This document shows positions 11,641 to 22,996 of a DNA stretch of 64,000 bases, piece by piece. The translations under genes were made by a program, and so were the position numbers. This stretch comes from Cannabis sativa. Lineage: Eukaryota; Streptophyta; Magnoliopsida; Rosales; Cannabaceae. The notes beneath the pieces are model-generated. The model saw only the letters and a list, made by a program, of their open reading frames with translations, ran no database searches and was not told the DNA's origin. The stretch is from contig NC_083603.1 of the NCBI RefSeq assembly GCF_029168945.1, positions 1,798,001 through 1,862,000 on the forward strand, in the 5' to 3' direction. The number at the start of each line of letters is the position of its first letter. Positions within the stretch are counted from its first letter, which is position 1.

Positions 11641-11961
11641 ACCCATTATTCAGATCCTCAAATTCCCGAACCCAACCGCACCATTCTCATTCTTTCTCTC
11701 TTCTCTCTCTCTCTAACTCTTTCTCTCTCTAAACACACCACGCTCTCTCTCTCTTAATATATACAATTAAATAATAATAATATTTATTTACTCACAAAAT
11801 AAAACACTAACAAATAATTAATAAATAAATAAATTTATTTTTTCCCAACTAAATTTTATTTTTTTTACGAGAGCAAATCCCTAAAATCACACACTCAAAA
11901 ATAATTAAAAGAAAAAAAAAAGAAAAAATTCAAATCAAAATCTTTTCTTTCTCTCTTCAAT

Positions 11962-14900
11962 ATGGCATTTCACGTAGCTTGCCCAATTACATGGTTAGTA
12001 CTTTCTCTCTCTATATCTATCTATTTCTCTCTCTAAAAACCCTCTCTTTCACTCTCCTCATTCTCATTCTCACTCTCTATATCTGTGTTTTGGCAGTCGG
12101 AGGATTTGTTTTTGTTCGCTAGGGTTTGTTGCTGATAAGGCGAAGAATGAGTTCCTTGATGAGATTCGCAAGGTTGAGGAGTTTGTTAAAGATCCTTGGG
12201 GAAATAGGGTTCGGGAGGAGAAAGGAGGAACGATTCAGGTTGCTGTTCCAAGAATTGAGCCACCTCCGCCTTTGTTGGTTCCGCCGTCTTCGGTTTATCA
12301 ACCGGTGGTGTCGATTTTAGGTGATGTGGTTGTTAATATCGTTGATGATGAAGCTGCTGCTGCTGCGTCGGCTCAAGCTAAACGAGCTGCGTTGCAGCGT
12401 AAAGCTGCGGCGGCTATGGTTGCTGCTGAAGATTATGCTCGGCGATTTGAGTCGGGTGATTTGGCGGCGGTGAGGTTCTTTGAATTTTGGTCTCAATTTT
12501 GGGTTTTTTGTTGGAATGGTGGTTGTTTGTGATGATTTGGGAAGTTTTTTTGATGTAGTGGAGTTGAAAATTTGACCTTTTTGTGCGTAATTTTGTTGTT
12601 GAATGGTTGGGTGTTTTTCAGTGTTTGCAAATTTTGGGAGTTTGAGAAGAAATTTAGTATCTTGAACTTTTTTGTTATGGAGAATTTTAGAATAGATCGG
12701 ACTCTTTATCATAAACCCTAATTTGCGTCCTTTGCTGCAAATTAGTTGACTTTTAATGATCTTGTTTTGTTGGGAGTCAATAGCCATTGTGATTTCTGCT
12801 GATTATAATGCATTTGTTTTTACCAATTTCTGGGTTTGGGGTGATAAGGAAAAAGGACCTCTTTAGTGATAAATTTGGTGAAAGACCTTTAATTATTGCT
12901 GTATTGTCTCACTCACGCATGGACCTTTTGTCACTAGAGGTACTATTGCTGAGTGACTTTATCTGAGCTTATTAATCTGCCCACATGATATGTTATATTT
13001 TTTGTTTTTGTTTTTTCTTTGTTTATTCTTGAAAGTCAAGATGATTTCTGTACAATTCCAAATTTGTAATTTATGATTGCCGTTTTTCTTCTCGTCGACA
13101 GGATGTCTCGAGAGGTTCTGCAGGAGAAGAACAGGGTCAGTCCAATGTCAATGTATTGTGCAGAATATGCTTTTTTGGTGAAAATGAAGGAAGTGAAAGA
13201 GCAAAGAGGATGCTTTCTTGCAAAACTTGTTGCAAGAAGTACCACAGAAACTGCTTGAAAAGTTGGGCTCAACATAGAGGTAAAATTATTGGTCCAAGCA
13301 TTTTCTTTAGACTAAAAATTCACATATCCTAATTAGTGGAACTTGTTAGCAGATCTGTTTCATTGGAGTTCATGGACATGCCCCTCTTGCCGAATTTGTG
13401 AGGTAAAACTGTTGTTTCTTCCTTCTTATTCAATATGATTGTAAGAACTTCATCATTGCTAGTTTAGAAATTTGATATTATTACTTTAATTTTCCATGTC
13501 AATATGACGAAAAGATGTAATATGGTTGCTATAACTTGTTGTAAATTTATTTCAAGTAAATGTAATAACCCAGAAATGTAGTAAATATGTTATACATTTC
13601 CTTTTATAGGTATGCCGGAGAACAGGAGATCCTAACAAATTTATGTTCTGTAAAAGGTGTGATGGTGCTTACCATTGCTACTGCCAACATCCTTCCCACA
13701 AGGTGCGTGTGGATGTGTATTGCTGAGTTCTTACATTGCAATTAAAAAATGTATTCTAAATTCTTAATTTTGTTGGTGGATAATGCAGAATGTTTCTTCT
13801 GGACCTTATTTGTGTCCAAAACATACCAAGTGTCACAGCTGTAACTCTCCTGTACCAGGAAATGGCTTAAGCGTGAGGTATTAATTATAAAGAAGTTTGA
13901 AAGATGTCTTTAGTGTATATTTTTATCTGTTTTGGTTATAACTGTATGGTATCTTCACTTTTTGTGTTTGCTACAGTAATTTGTTCTTGCTAAAAACCTA
14001 GACTTTTCTGGTTCATGATTTAAAGAAAATATGAAAAGGTAATAGGGCGGAAGGAAATATATACATGGATTGAAAGGACATTTTTTTTTTCCCATGATTA
14101 TTTGGTCTATATAGGAAGGAATGAAATTAACATATTGTGAAATTTACTATATTACCCTTAAAGTCTTGGCTAATAAAATTTTTTATCTCCCATTTCTTGT
14201 CATTTTGGAGACAAGAAATTGGCGGGCCTCACCATATTTTCCATCCATTCTACCTCATACCTTCACTTTTCTCTCCTACCAAACAGCTTATTATTTTGTT
14301 TTGTTTTCTTAACATATTATAATGTTATGTTTGGTAGAGAAGATAAAGGAAAGGAAAGAAAAGGAAAAAAAAAAGTTGTTTGGTAGGAAAGACGAGTGGA
14401 GGGAAGAGAAAAATGAGTGGAAATATATTGAGTGGGACTTACTAAATTTTTTTCTCTATAAAGTAGAGGGAAAAGTTTGTAAGAAATTTTGAGAGTATTG
14501 CTAAGTTATTTTACATGCAAATTTATATTATTAATTTTCAGGTAATACAGTAATTATTGCTTATTTATTGTTCTGTGTTCTTTTTAGTAAAAAAATCAAC
14601 CTCTTTGCTTCTTTAATATCAGGATCACCATATTTTTCTTCTAAACTGACAGGTGGTTTCTGGGATACACTTGCTGTGATGCATGTGGTCGATTGTTCGT
14701 TAAGGGGAATTATTGCCCTGTTTGTTTGAAGGTACTCCATTTGTTTGGATGTTTTATAATCAAAAACATGCTTCTTGATTTTGCCAGAATACTAACAATG
14801 CATCAGTCAAAGATAATGGAATTCTTGATATATACCATTTTTTACTGTTGAAAATTTATAGGTCTATAGGGATTCAGAATCTACTCCTATGGTTTGCTGT

Positions 14901-17522
14901 GACGTTTGCCAGCGATGGGTTCATTGCCAATGTGATGGTATCAGGTCATTATCTTCCCTTTTCTCTGTTATTGTTTCAACTTCTGTGAAGTGTTTCAACA
15001 TCTGTGGAGTGTTGTCATAACTCGTGTATTTGGGAATTATTTCAAATAAAATACTCTCTTAATATTTTTTATATATTTATAACAAAGAAATGGCGGGAGA
15101 AGCAATTTGTTACATTGGTATTCAGCCAAAATGAATCCAGGACATATCTGCTTATTTACTTCAGTATCTTTGCCCACATGATACCGATTTAGTATCGTGT
15201 TTGTTTGGGTGTGCTTTTTCACTAGTCCAATTACAGATGGCGTAATATATTTTGACCTAGAAAGTGATCTCTTACAAATTAAGTGTGCTAACTTCTGAGA
15301 TAATTTCTTTGCAGTGATGAAAAGTATTTGCAGTACCAAGTGGATGGAAATCTTCAGTACAAATGTGCTACATGCCGAGGAGAATGCTATCAGGTTTGCC
15401 AAGAGTAGACATGGTTTTAACAAGTCTTTCTATTGATAAGTATATTCATATTTCTACATATAATGCTAGGTCAAGGATCTTGAGGATGCTGTTAAAGAAC
15501 TTTGGAGGAGAAAGGACAAAGCTGATCGAGGTCTCATTGCGAGCTTGAGGGCAGCTGCTGGGTTGCCAACTCAAGAAGATATATTTTCGATTTCTCCATA
15601 TTCTGACGATGAAGAAAATGGCCCTGTTGTATTGAAGAATGAACATGGACGTTCCTTGAAATTATCTCTGAAAGGGTTAGTTGATAAGTCACCAAAAAAG
15701 GCGAAAGATTATGGGAAGAAATATTACAGCAAAGGGTCTAGTAAGAAAAAATACCAGGCATCTGTGATCGGTAAAAGAGAACAAGAAATGAGTTTTGAAG
15801 GGCATAACGATGCCCAATCCTTAGGATTCAGCTTGGCTAATGACAAGAATGTTGGCATGCAGTCTCATAAAGATGAGATACAAGACACGTATTCTTCTCC
15901 GGTTGCAGTAAGTCATAGTCAAACAGAAGAGATTTGCTCTATCAATCAGCCCGGAGTTTTGAAACGCAAGTTTGTTGATGAGGTAATGGTGAGTGATGAA
16001 AATAGGCCTTCTAGAGTTGTTCGAATTAAGAACAACAAATCTAATGATTTAGATAGTGGTGAGGATACTGGAAAGCAAGCTGGCAAGTCAAAGACTGTGA
16101 AAGGAAAGAAGTTAGTCATCAATTTTGGTCCACGGAAGATAAACGTAACCAATTCTCCCAGGTCCGATGCTTCAACCGACCAAAGAGAACCAGAGATCAT
16201 GAATTCCAACGGTGTGTCCATCTTTCAATCACATACACATTCTCTCTCCCTCTCTATATATTATATAATATAAAATATCTGAGGTATGACTTGTGTGCTT
16301 ATGTTCTTAAGCAGGCACAGAAGACACGAGTTGGCGAAAAACAAATGATAAGAAGTCTATATTGGAGAGGCATGATGGCCTTGCTAACAGTGGTGATGGT
16401 AGTTGGCTTATTCTCTCTTCTTTATTGGAATAATTTTTTCTTATCTTGCTCAACATAAGTATTTGTTGTTGATTTTTCTTTTTAAATTTTAAATTATTAA
16501 GTTAGTTACATAGTTTTCTGCAATTCACAGAGAGAAATGATTCTTCTAGCCAATCAAAGGGTTTGAAGCTCGGAAGAGAAGGAAATTTTATTAAGTTGGG
16601 AAAAATTAGGACCGGGGTTCCTAGTTATAACCCAAAAGTTGGCCGAGGCAGTAGTGCTGATGGATCTGAAACTGCTACTCCAGAGCAAACTCACACTTCA
16701 CTGGGAAAAAGAAGAATTGAAGAAACCGCTGCATCAGTTGGGCCTGCAAGTGAAGTTCCTATTTCGAAAAGGGAGAGAGTATATTCAGGAAAGCTATCAG
16801 AAGGAAGACCTGATACTAGCACGGAGAACAACGATGATTCTAGTCAGACACCTTTGTCAAATTCTTTGCCTAAAGATTCAAAACCTTTGTTGCGGTTCAA
16901 ATTTAAGAAGCCTAGTATCGAGAGTCAGAACTCTGCAAATCAAGAGGAGGAGAAAAGTTCTTTAAAAGGCCAAAGGTCTAAAAGAAAACGCCCTTCACCG
17001 TTCATGGAGAAAACAACACTTAATGCAGATGGTGCAACCCAAGCACATCAAGAGGATTTAATGGATGAGATCATGGATGCTAATTGGATACTAAAAAAGT
17101 TGGGTAAAGATGCAATTGGAAAACGAGTTGAAGTTCATCAACCATCTGACAATTCATGGTGAGTCTTCTCTTCTAAGAAACCTTGTTATGTAGAAAAATA
17201 TAGTATTGGGATATCAGGAAATTATAATAATTGTTATGTAGATGTCCAAGGGGAGCAAACCACATGTGGGACGATTTGAGCTATCTTTCTTAGGTGCAAG
17301 TAGAAAATTATGTTACAATTTCCGCTATGCGAATCCTAAATGCGCATTATGACAGTTGATTTTTCGAATTTCTTATCCAGGCATAAGGGGGTGGTAGCCG
17401 ATCTAGTTGAAGGCACATCAACACTTTCAGTTACTCTAGACGACGGTAGAGTAAAATTCCTGGAACTTGGGAAACAAGGCGTTCGATTCGTGTCTCAAAA
17501 GCAGAAAAGATCAAAGACATGA
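11962..17522 (+). CDS. Multi-PHD/RING-type zinc finger protein (AT3G52100/AT3G08020-like)
   Basis: Thirteen coding exons: 11962-11993, 12097-12469, 13102-13279, 13353-13402, 13610-13702, 13789-13877, 14653-14731, 14862-14944, 15315-15393, 15470-16211, 16315-16398, 16531-17158 and 17381-17522. Phases agree throughout and give 883 aa. The N-terminus (MAFHVACPITCRRICFC) is Cys-rich and is followed by an Ala-rich helix. Three Cys/His zinc modules follow: about 155-210 (CRIC...CKTC...HRNC...CPSCRIC), 213-262 (CRR...CKRCDGAYHCYC...CPKH) and 272-352 (CCDAC...CPVC...CCDVCQRWVHCQC...CATC). The rest is basic, Ser-rich and probably disordered, with a conserved tail (WHKGVVADLVEG) that looks like a small beta domain. 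It is likely a nuclear histone-reading protein; the exact target is unknown. The donor ending exon 2 was chosen (GCGGCG|GTGAGG) because it alone keeps the zinc-finger frame. Confidence 0.9.
14195..14460. repeat. Foldback repeat in PHD-gene intron 6
   Basis: CTCTCCTACCAAACAGCTT at about 14271-14290 pairs with AAGTTGTTTGGTAGGAAAG at about 14373-14391. Weaker inverted similarity reaches outward (CACCATATTTTCCATCC against GAGTGGAAATATATTG). Probably a decayed MITE; ends and TSD are not clear. Confidence 0.4.
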
Positions 17523-18157
17523 AATGTCGAACAAGTTCGATTTCAGTAGGCTTTTCTTTCACTACACCTCAGCACATAACGAAAACAGTTCCCCATCCTC
17601 GAAGCCACCGAGAAATTCAACCGCGCTGGTATCGCTGCAGCTAGGTTCTCGATGATGAACTGTTTGTTGGGGACTCATCAATCAGTCCAACAGTGATTGA
17701 TTTTTATTGGCAAATTTTTGTTTCTCACCATTAATTGATGGAAGGTTTAAACTTTATATTAAGAAATCAAGTCAGCTGTAATAGTGTAAGATATTATTAG
17801 AGCACCCTTAAGGGCTGTTAGATTTTTTATTTTTCTTTCTTTTTTTACTATTGGCTGTAATTAGAATTATGTTTGCATAATGCATTAAGATGTATTAGTA
17901 TAATTTCTTTTATAATTAAAGAAAATGATATTGTTTAATCTCTGAAATGTATTGTAATGTATGGGTATTCACAACCAAAAAACAACTTTAAAACAGCATT
18001 GTTAATTCACAACCAAAAAAAAAAAAAACAACTAAAAGTCTTATGAGTATTATCTAGGTAAAAAGAGATTATACATTATGCAATTTAAAAGAAAATTCAC
18101 AATCAAACACTGAAAACACAATCCCACTAACCAAAAAAATACACAAAATCCATAAAC
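17523..18157. other. PHD-gene 3' UTR and spacer
   Basis: The 3' UTR probably runs to about 17950 (AATAAA-like and T-rich signals near 17880-17940). The remainder is A-rich with no gene. Confidence 0.4.
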
Positions 18158-18172
18158 AAAAATAAAAGGGAT

Positions 18173-18594
18173 CAAGGCAAACCACTGGAAAGGTGTTACG
18201 ATTGAGAAGCTATGGGCATCAAAGAAGCACTTAGTTGGATCAAAGAAGCCATGGGCATCAAAGAAGCACTTAGTTAGATCAAGGCAAATCACTAGAAAGG
18301 TGTTACGATTAAGAGTGACAGCATGCTCGTCGTTCAGGCTATTCATTCTACTCAGTTAATGACTTCTGTGTTTGGTTTAGTCGTTAATGACTGTAGAAAT
18401 TTATTATTCTCTCTTTCTGATGTTCATTTACGTTTTGTTAGACGATCAGCAAATCGTGCGGCCCACTATATTGCTAGGCATGCACGATCGCTAACTGGTC
18501 GTAGCATTCTGGGGTCTTCTATCCCCTGTGATCTTCAGATTATTTTGTATTCAGAATGCTAATTTAATGAAGTTGCAATTTCATGTTAAAAAAA
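18173..18594 (+). pseudogene. 5'-truncated LINE insertion with RNase H (RVT_3) tail
   Basis: A 3'-terminal LINE fragment ending in a poly(A) run at about 18588-18597. It is flanked by the direct repeat AAATAAAAGGGAT (18160-18172 and 18595-18607), which marks a target-primed insertion. The plus-strand frame from about 18310 to the stop at 18562 matches the C-terminal RNase H-like domain of plant LINEs (SDSMLVVQAI near its start, then RRSANRAAHYIARHA), followed by the short 3' tail AAGTTGCAATTTCATGTT. At the 5' side, 18170-18310 holds a rearranged duplication: GATCAAGGCAAA..CACT..AAAGGTGTTACGATT occurs twice about 108 bp apart, and GGGCATCAAAGAAGCACTTAG also occurs twice. At least one in-frame stop makes it non-coding. 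Confidence 0.8.
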
Positions 18595-18607
18595 AAATAA
18601 AAGGGAT

Positions 18608-19640
18608 AATTTGATTATTTACAACAACAAAAATAATAAATATCACATACAAAATCAAAACCTTATTTCTACCATATTAAAAAAAACCAAGAAAGAAAAA
18701 CATTAATAACAAAGAAACACTTTTCACAACCAAAAAATATCTATGTAAAGGAGAACAAATACTCTCCAATTTGAATTAAAAAAACACAAACATACACTAA
18801 ATACAACCACACTAAAACAAAAAAATATACAATATCCATAAACAAAAAACTTGATTTAATAAAAAAAAAAATACTCAATATTCATTATAGATGAAGCATT
18901 TTCCATTGAAAGAAAAAGTAAACAGCCACTTCAAATGGTCATCACACAATCGACCCATTATGCAGACAATGTAAAGATAAAAAAACACAAACATTACTTG
19001 TAAAATATAATATAAACAGAGAAAAAAAATCCTAAAAGAAAACTGAGTTAAGAAAAAAAAAATACTTGCAACAAATGGAGAAAAATCGAGGTAGAAGAAA
19101 TAGGATGAGCCAATGAGGGTTGCAACTACTATTTTTATATACTAATTATGTTATATATCTTTTTGTTATTTTGAAAACACTAATTATGTATAATATGATA
19201 TAATATATTTAAAAAAATTCTTAAAATAAATGTTAACTAAGATTTAAAAAATTATAAACCAGTAACTAATTATAGTATTAGTAATCAAATAATTTTTTTT
19301 TTCAAAAATAGAGAAAAATATACTTCCCACATTTTAAAATATTCACATTGAAAAATAAATCATAAAATAAATGATAATGACTGTTTTTAAGGGTTAACCA
19401 AATAATGACATGACCAGATATTATTTTTAAAGTAAACGGAAGGAGAGAGAAATGCATGCATATAAAAGGTGTTGAAACATAACAAACAATAAAAAACATT
19501 AAAAAAAGTTTGTAAAACTTAGCCAAATTATTTTGATAATTAGATAAAAAATAGAGTATGAAATATAAAAATTAATAATATAATTACACAAAATATAATC
19601 TTTTATAAAAAATTTATATTTTTATGTTCAAAGTTTTTTT
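18608..19640. other. AT-rich intergenic DNA
   Basis: A/T-rich sequence with many A runs. No gene, and no element I can delimit. Confidence 0.5.
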
Positions 19641-19644
19641 TCTT

Positions 19645-19835
19645 ACATTTTTATGGTATTCTATAAAAATACAATAAATAACATGAATATAACATAAAAA
19701 TACATCAGAAAATTATATTTTATGTAAATAAAATTTAAAAACCGTAAAAAAAATTAAAAACTCCGTACAGACCGTATTTTTGTATTTTTTTTTTATTGTT
19801 TGTGTTTTTTTTGAAATTATCCCAAAATTAATTAA
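19645..19835 (-). repeat. AT-rich MITE family, partial copy, minus orientation
   Basis: The reverse complement matches the element at 19880-20125 and the one at 28024-28268. Shared blocks are AAAAATACGGT, TTTTATTTACA and the GATAATTTC end. It sits head-to-head with the plus-orientation copy, and the two are separated by about 45 bp holding GCCCAA/GCCCAT motifs. Confidence 0.5.
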
Positions 19836-19841
19836 GCCAAT

Positions 19842-19870
19842 ATATTTTGAGCCCAACCCAAGCCCATGAA
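19842..19870. promoter_or_regulatory. Site II-like motifs upstream of RPN6
   Basis: GAGCCCAACCCAAGCCCATG contains two AGCCCA motifs (TGGGCT on the other strand). This element is common in promoters of plant proteasome, ribosomal and organelle-biogenesis genes. It lies about 360 bp upstream of the inferred start of transcription, separated from it by a MITE. Confidence 0.4.
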
Positions 19871-19879
19871 TAATTTCGA

Positions 19880-20125
19880 GATAATTTCACAAATATACAA
19901 AAATAACAAAATAATTACAAAAATACAGTTTCACAAAATTTTAAATATTTTTACGAATTTTTTAATTTTATTTACAGAAAATACGGTTTTTGTATGTTGT
20001 ATTCATGTTAATTTGTTGTTGATTTTTTGTTATATGTATGTTATAATTTGTTGTTGTTTTGATATTATTTTCAGGTTACTTTTATGTAATTTTCTTATTA
20101 TTTTTGTGTTATTTTTAGGGGAAAT
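19880..20125 (+). repeat. AT-rich MITE family, copy in RPN6 promoter
   Basis: Begins GATAATTTCACAAATATAC and ends near GGGGAAATTG. The interior shares ACAGAAAATA and GTTGTTGATTTTT with the minus-orientation copy at 28024-28268. The ends are only loosely inverted and I could not confirm a TSD. No coding capacity. Confidence 0.5.
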
Positions 20126-20219
20126 TGTAAAAATGTAAAAATAAAAATCAACAAACTAAAAAAAAAAAATGGGTATATTATGTAGTTATTTCAATAATTT
20201 TAGGGCAATATAGCCATGC

Positions 20220-21145
20220 CTCTTTCTCCTTCCTCAGCAAGTACGATCTTCTCTCTCTCAATACCAACAAACAAGATCTGAAGAATAGTGAGTCGCCGGC
20301 GCCGGCGTCGCTGCGGTTGGCTTCTCCTTCTTCTCCGTTCATCGAGGTGACCCACGATACAGGTATGTTATTAGAGTTTCCCTTTCCATTTTTCTCAGCA
20401 CTAATTTAGACAATAAAATAAACACCTTAAACTTCTTTGGAAGGCTGCTCTAGTTATTACACTGTCCGAACAGCTCTCTTCTTTGATTTTCTACCTTATA
20501 TAATCTAAATATGTATTTCATTTCTATGTGTATATGTAAAGATTATTATTTTTCTCATTATAAAGATCTTGTCAAATTTATATTTGATGTATTATTGAGA
20601 TTTAATTTTATTATGACAGAAACACTATAAATTTGAGGAGTTCAGTATTAGAGGACATAGAAATATATCAATCTTTTGATTCAGGTAAATAATTTATTTA
20701 TTATTGTGATATGAATTTCCTGTAAATTTAGTAAGAACAGTATCAATTATAGGAAAATAGTGAATGGTACATTGATGTAGATGATGAGGATAAAGTGCTC
20801 TCCCAACTACTATTGCTCACTTAACCATACAATTCTCTCCCCAAAACCCTTCTAATACTCTCATATATATACCATCTGAGGAAATCCAGAAATTGTGGAC
20901 CTTGAATAGCTTTCTGGAAGTTGGGGTTTGTTGAATTTTAATTGTATTTATGATATAATTCTCTGCTCCATAGTAGTTTTGTGTTATAGGAAGTAATCAA
21001 ATCTGCACCACTGGTGAAAGAGCTTTGAAATGATTAGTACTTGGCATGTAGTCTGTGTTGCTAATCATTATAGTTTTGTTAATTTCAATAATTTTGTATG
21101 TTGTTTCTTTATCATTGCAGGTCGAGTGAATTTAAAGCAGTAGCA
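20220..21145 (+). promoter_or_regulatory. RPN6 5' UTR with leader intron
   Basis: A pyrimidine-rich, GC-richer leader (about 20220-20362, CTTTCTCCTTCC onward) ends at a clear donor, CAG|GTATGT. The matching acceptor TCATTGCAG ends at 21120, 25 nt before the start codon, so a 758-nt intron (20363-21120) splits the 5' UTR. Leader introns are common in plant proteasome genes and can raise expression. No transcript data are available here. Confidence 0.65.
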
Positions 21146-22414
21146 ATGGCTTCATCATATCTACCAGCCACTACCGATTCGATTGCTCAGGCTTTAGAAG
21201 CCAAGGCTCCATCTGAAGCCATCTCTATTCTCTATAAAATTCTTGAAAACCCATCATCATCTTCTGATGCTCAGCGGATAAAGGAACAGGCAATCACAAA
21301 TCTTTCGGATCTTCTCAGGCAAGAAAACCGTGCTGAGGACCTCAGGAACCTTCTAACTCAACTGAGGCCTTTCTTTAACTTGATTCCCAAGGCCAAAACT
21401 GCGAAAATTGTTCGTGGAATCATTGATACAGTGGCCAAGATACCAGACACAGCAGTGCTTCAGATTTCTCTATGCAAAGAAATGGTGCAGTGGACTCGTG
21501 ATGAGAAACGAACTTTTCTTCGACAGCGAGTGGAGGCCAGGCTTGCAGCTCTTTTGATGGAGAGCAAGGAGTACTCAGAGGCCCTAAACCTTCTTTCGGG
21601 TTTGGTAAAGGAAGTCAGAAGACTGGATGACAAGCTTTTGCTTGTTGACATAGACCTATTGGAGAGTAAGCTCCATTTCTCCCTTAGGAATCTTCCTAAG
21701 GCAAAAGCTGCCCTCACAGCTGCTAGAACAGCGGCTAATGCCATATATGTTCCCCCAGCTCAGCAAGGAACTATTGATTTGCAGAGTGGAATCCTGCACG
21801 CAGAGGAAAAAGACTACAAAACAGCGTACAGTTACTTCTTTGAAGCTTTCGAAGCGTTTAATGCTTTAGAAGATAGTAGGGCTGTGTATAGCCTTAAGTA
21901 TATGCTTCTATGTAAAATCATGGTGAACCAGGCTGACGATGTTACAGGAGTAATATCATCAAAAGCAGGCTTGCAGTATGTTGGGCCTGAGTTGGATGCC
22001 ATGAAAGCAGTGGCCGACGCCTACTCAAAACGTTCTTTGAAGCTTTTTGAGACTGCCCTTGGGGATTTCAAGGGTCAGTTATCAGAAGATCCTATTGTTC
22101 ATCGACACCTTTCATCGCTTTACGACACCCTCTTGGAGCAGAATTTGTGCAGGCTGATAGAGCCGTTCTCACGAGTTGAGATTGGGCATATCGCTGAGTT
22201 GATCGAACTTCCAATCGATCACGTAGAGAAGAAGTTATCTCAAATGATTTTGGACAAAAAATTTGCAGGGACTTTGGACCAAGGTGCTGGGTGCCTAGTA
22301 ATTTTTGAAGATGGGAAGACTGATGCCATATACCCAGCCACGTTGGAAACTTTAACCAACATTGGTAAGGTGGTGGATAGTCTCTACGTGAGATCGGCCA
22401 AGATAATGGCTTGA
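21146..22414 (+). CDS. RPN6: 26S proteasome regulatory lid subunit RPN6 (PSMD11)
   Basis: Uninterrupted 422-aa coding region. The start MASSYLPATTDSI at 21146 is chosen over the ATG at 21098, because the latter lies in the leader intron just upstream of the 21120 splice acceptor. Residues about 40-280 form TPR-like helical repeats and about 290-390 the PCI domain (DPIVHRHLSSLYDTLLEQNL onward). The C-terminal helix ends SLYVRSAKIMA. RPN6 clamps the lid to the 20S core (alpha2) and the ATPase ring and is needed for 26S assembly. The single coding exon and length match plant RPN6 (about 420 aa). No lesions. Confidence 0.97.
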   Translation: MASSYLPATTDSIAQALEAKAPSEAISILYKILENPSSSSDAQRIKEQAITNLSDLLRQENRAEDLRNLLTQLRPFFNLIPKAKTAKIVRGIIDTVAKIPDTAVLQISLCKEMVQWTRDEKRTFLRQRVEARLAALLMESKEYSEALNLLSGLVKEVRRLDDKLLLVDIDLLESKLHFSLRNLPKAKAALTAARTAANAIYVPPAQQGTIDLQSGILHAEEKDYKTAYSYFFEAFEAFNALEDSRAVYSLKYMLLCKIMVNQADDVTGVISSKAGLQYVGPELDAMKAVADAYSKRSLKLFETALGDFKGQLSEDPIVHRHLSSLYDTLLEQNLCRLIEPFSRVEIGHIAELIELPIDHVEKKLSQMILDKKFAGTLDQGAGCLVIFEDGKTDAIYPATLETLTNIGKVVDSLYVRSAKIMA

Positions 22415-22589
22415 TATAGTTACCTTCTCTTATGGTTAATTTGTTTCTAGAAATTCTCATACATGATTTAGGAACATTGACATACTATTTTTTCCTTGTC
22501 TATTCGATAGTTTTGAGTTCTGAATGTCATGATTGTGAACACTTATTCTTCCCTTTAGTTATGGCAAGTACAAAGCTTTCTGTTGCATG

Positions 22590-22945
22590 GGTGAACTTTG
22601 ACATGTACTAAATTATGTCTCCTTAACTTTTCAAGTCGTTAAAAAATCTCTCTGAACTATTAAAATTGTTAGATTTAAAGATTTTTGCCTAATTTTATTC
22701 AATTTTACTAATGTGACGATTGTTCATATACTAAATTTTGTTCATCGAACTTTGATATTGCCCCCAATCTTTTAAAAGTACAAAGTTGTGCCCCCTAAAT
22801 TTTAATCTACATTAGACTTTGTTAAGTAAAATTGAACAAAAGTCCTTAAATTTAATAATCATAATTGTTCGAGGAGAATTTTTAATGATTTGAAAAGTTC
22901 AGGAGGCATGATTTGGTACATGTCAAAGTTCAGGGGCAAAAATTT
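22590..22945. repeat. Foldback repeat family, copy 1 (full)
   Basis: The left end TGAACTTTGACATGTACTAA is inverted at the right end (TTGGTACATGTCAAAGTTCA, about 22914-22935). The inner arms also pair (CTTTTCAAGTCGTTAAAAAA against TTTTTAATGATTTGAAAAG). The middle contains ACTAATGTGACGATTGTTCA. A left-truncated copy lies at 27725-28000. No coding capacity. Confidence 0.65.
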
Positions 22946-22996
22946 AAATTAACCTTCTTTTAAAGTTATGTGATATTTGATACTTAATTATGCTAG

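Noticed and set aside
12119..12787. Frames on both strands in the PHD gene exon 2/intron 2 region
   Set aside because: Shadow frames of the spliced PHD gene; the true frame gives the conserved N-terminus and matches exon phases.
21098..21145. Upstream in-frame ATG extending RPN6 by 16 residues
   Set aside because: The splice acceptor TTGCAG at 21120 places this ATG inside the leader intron; MASSYLPATT is the conserved start.
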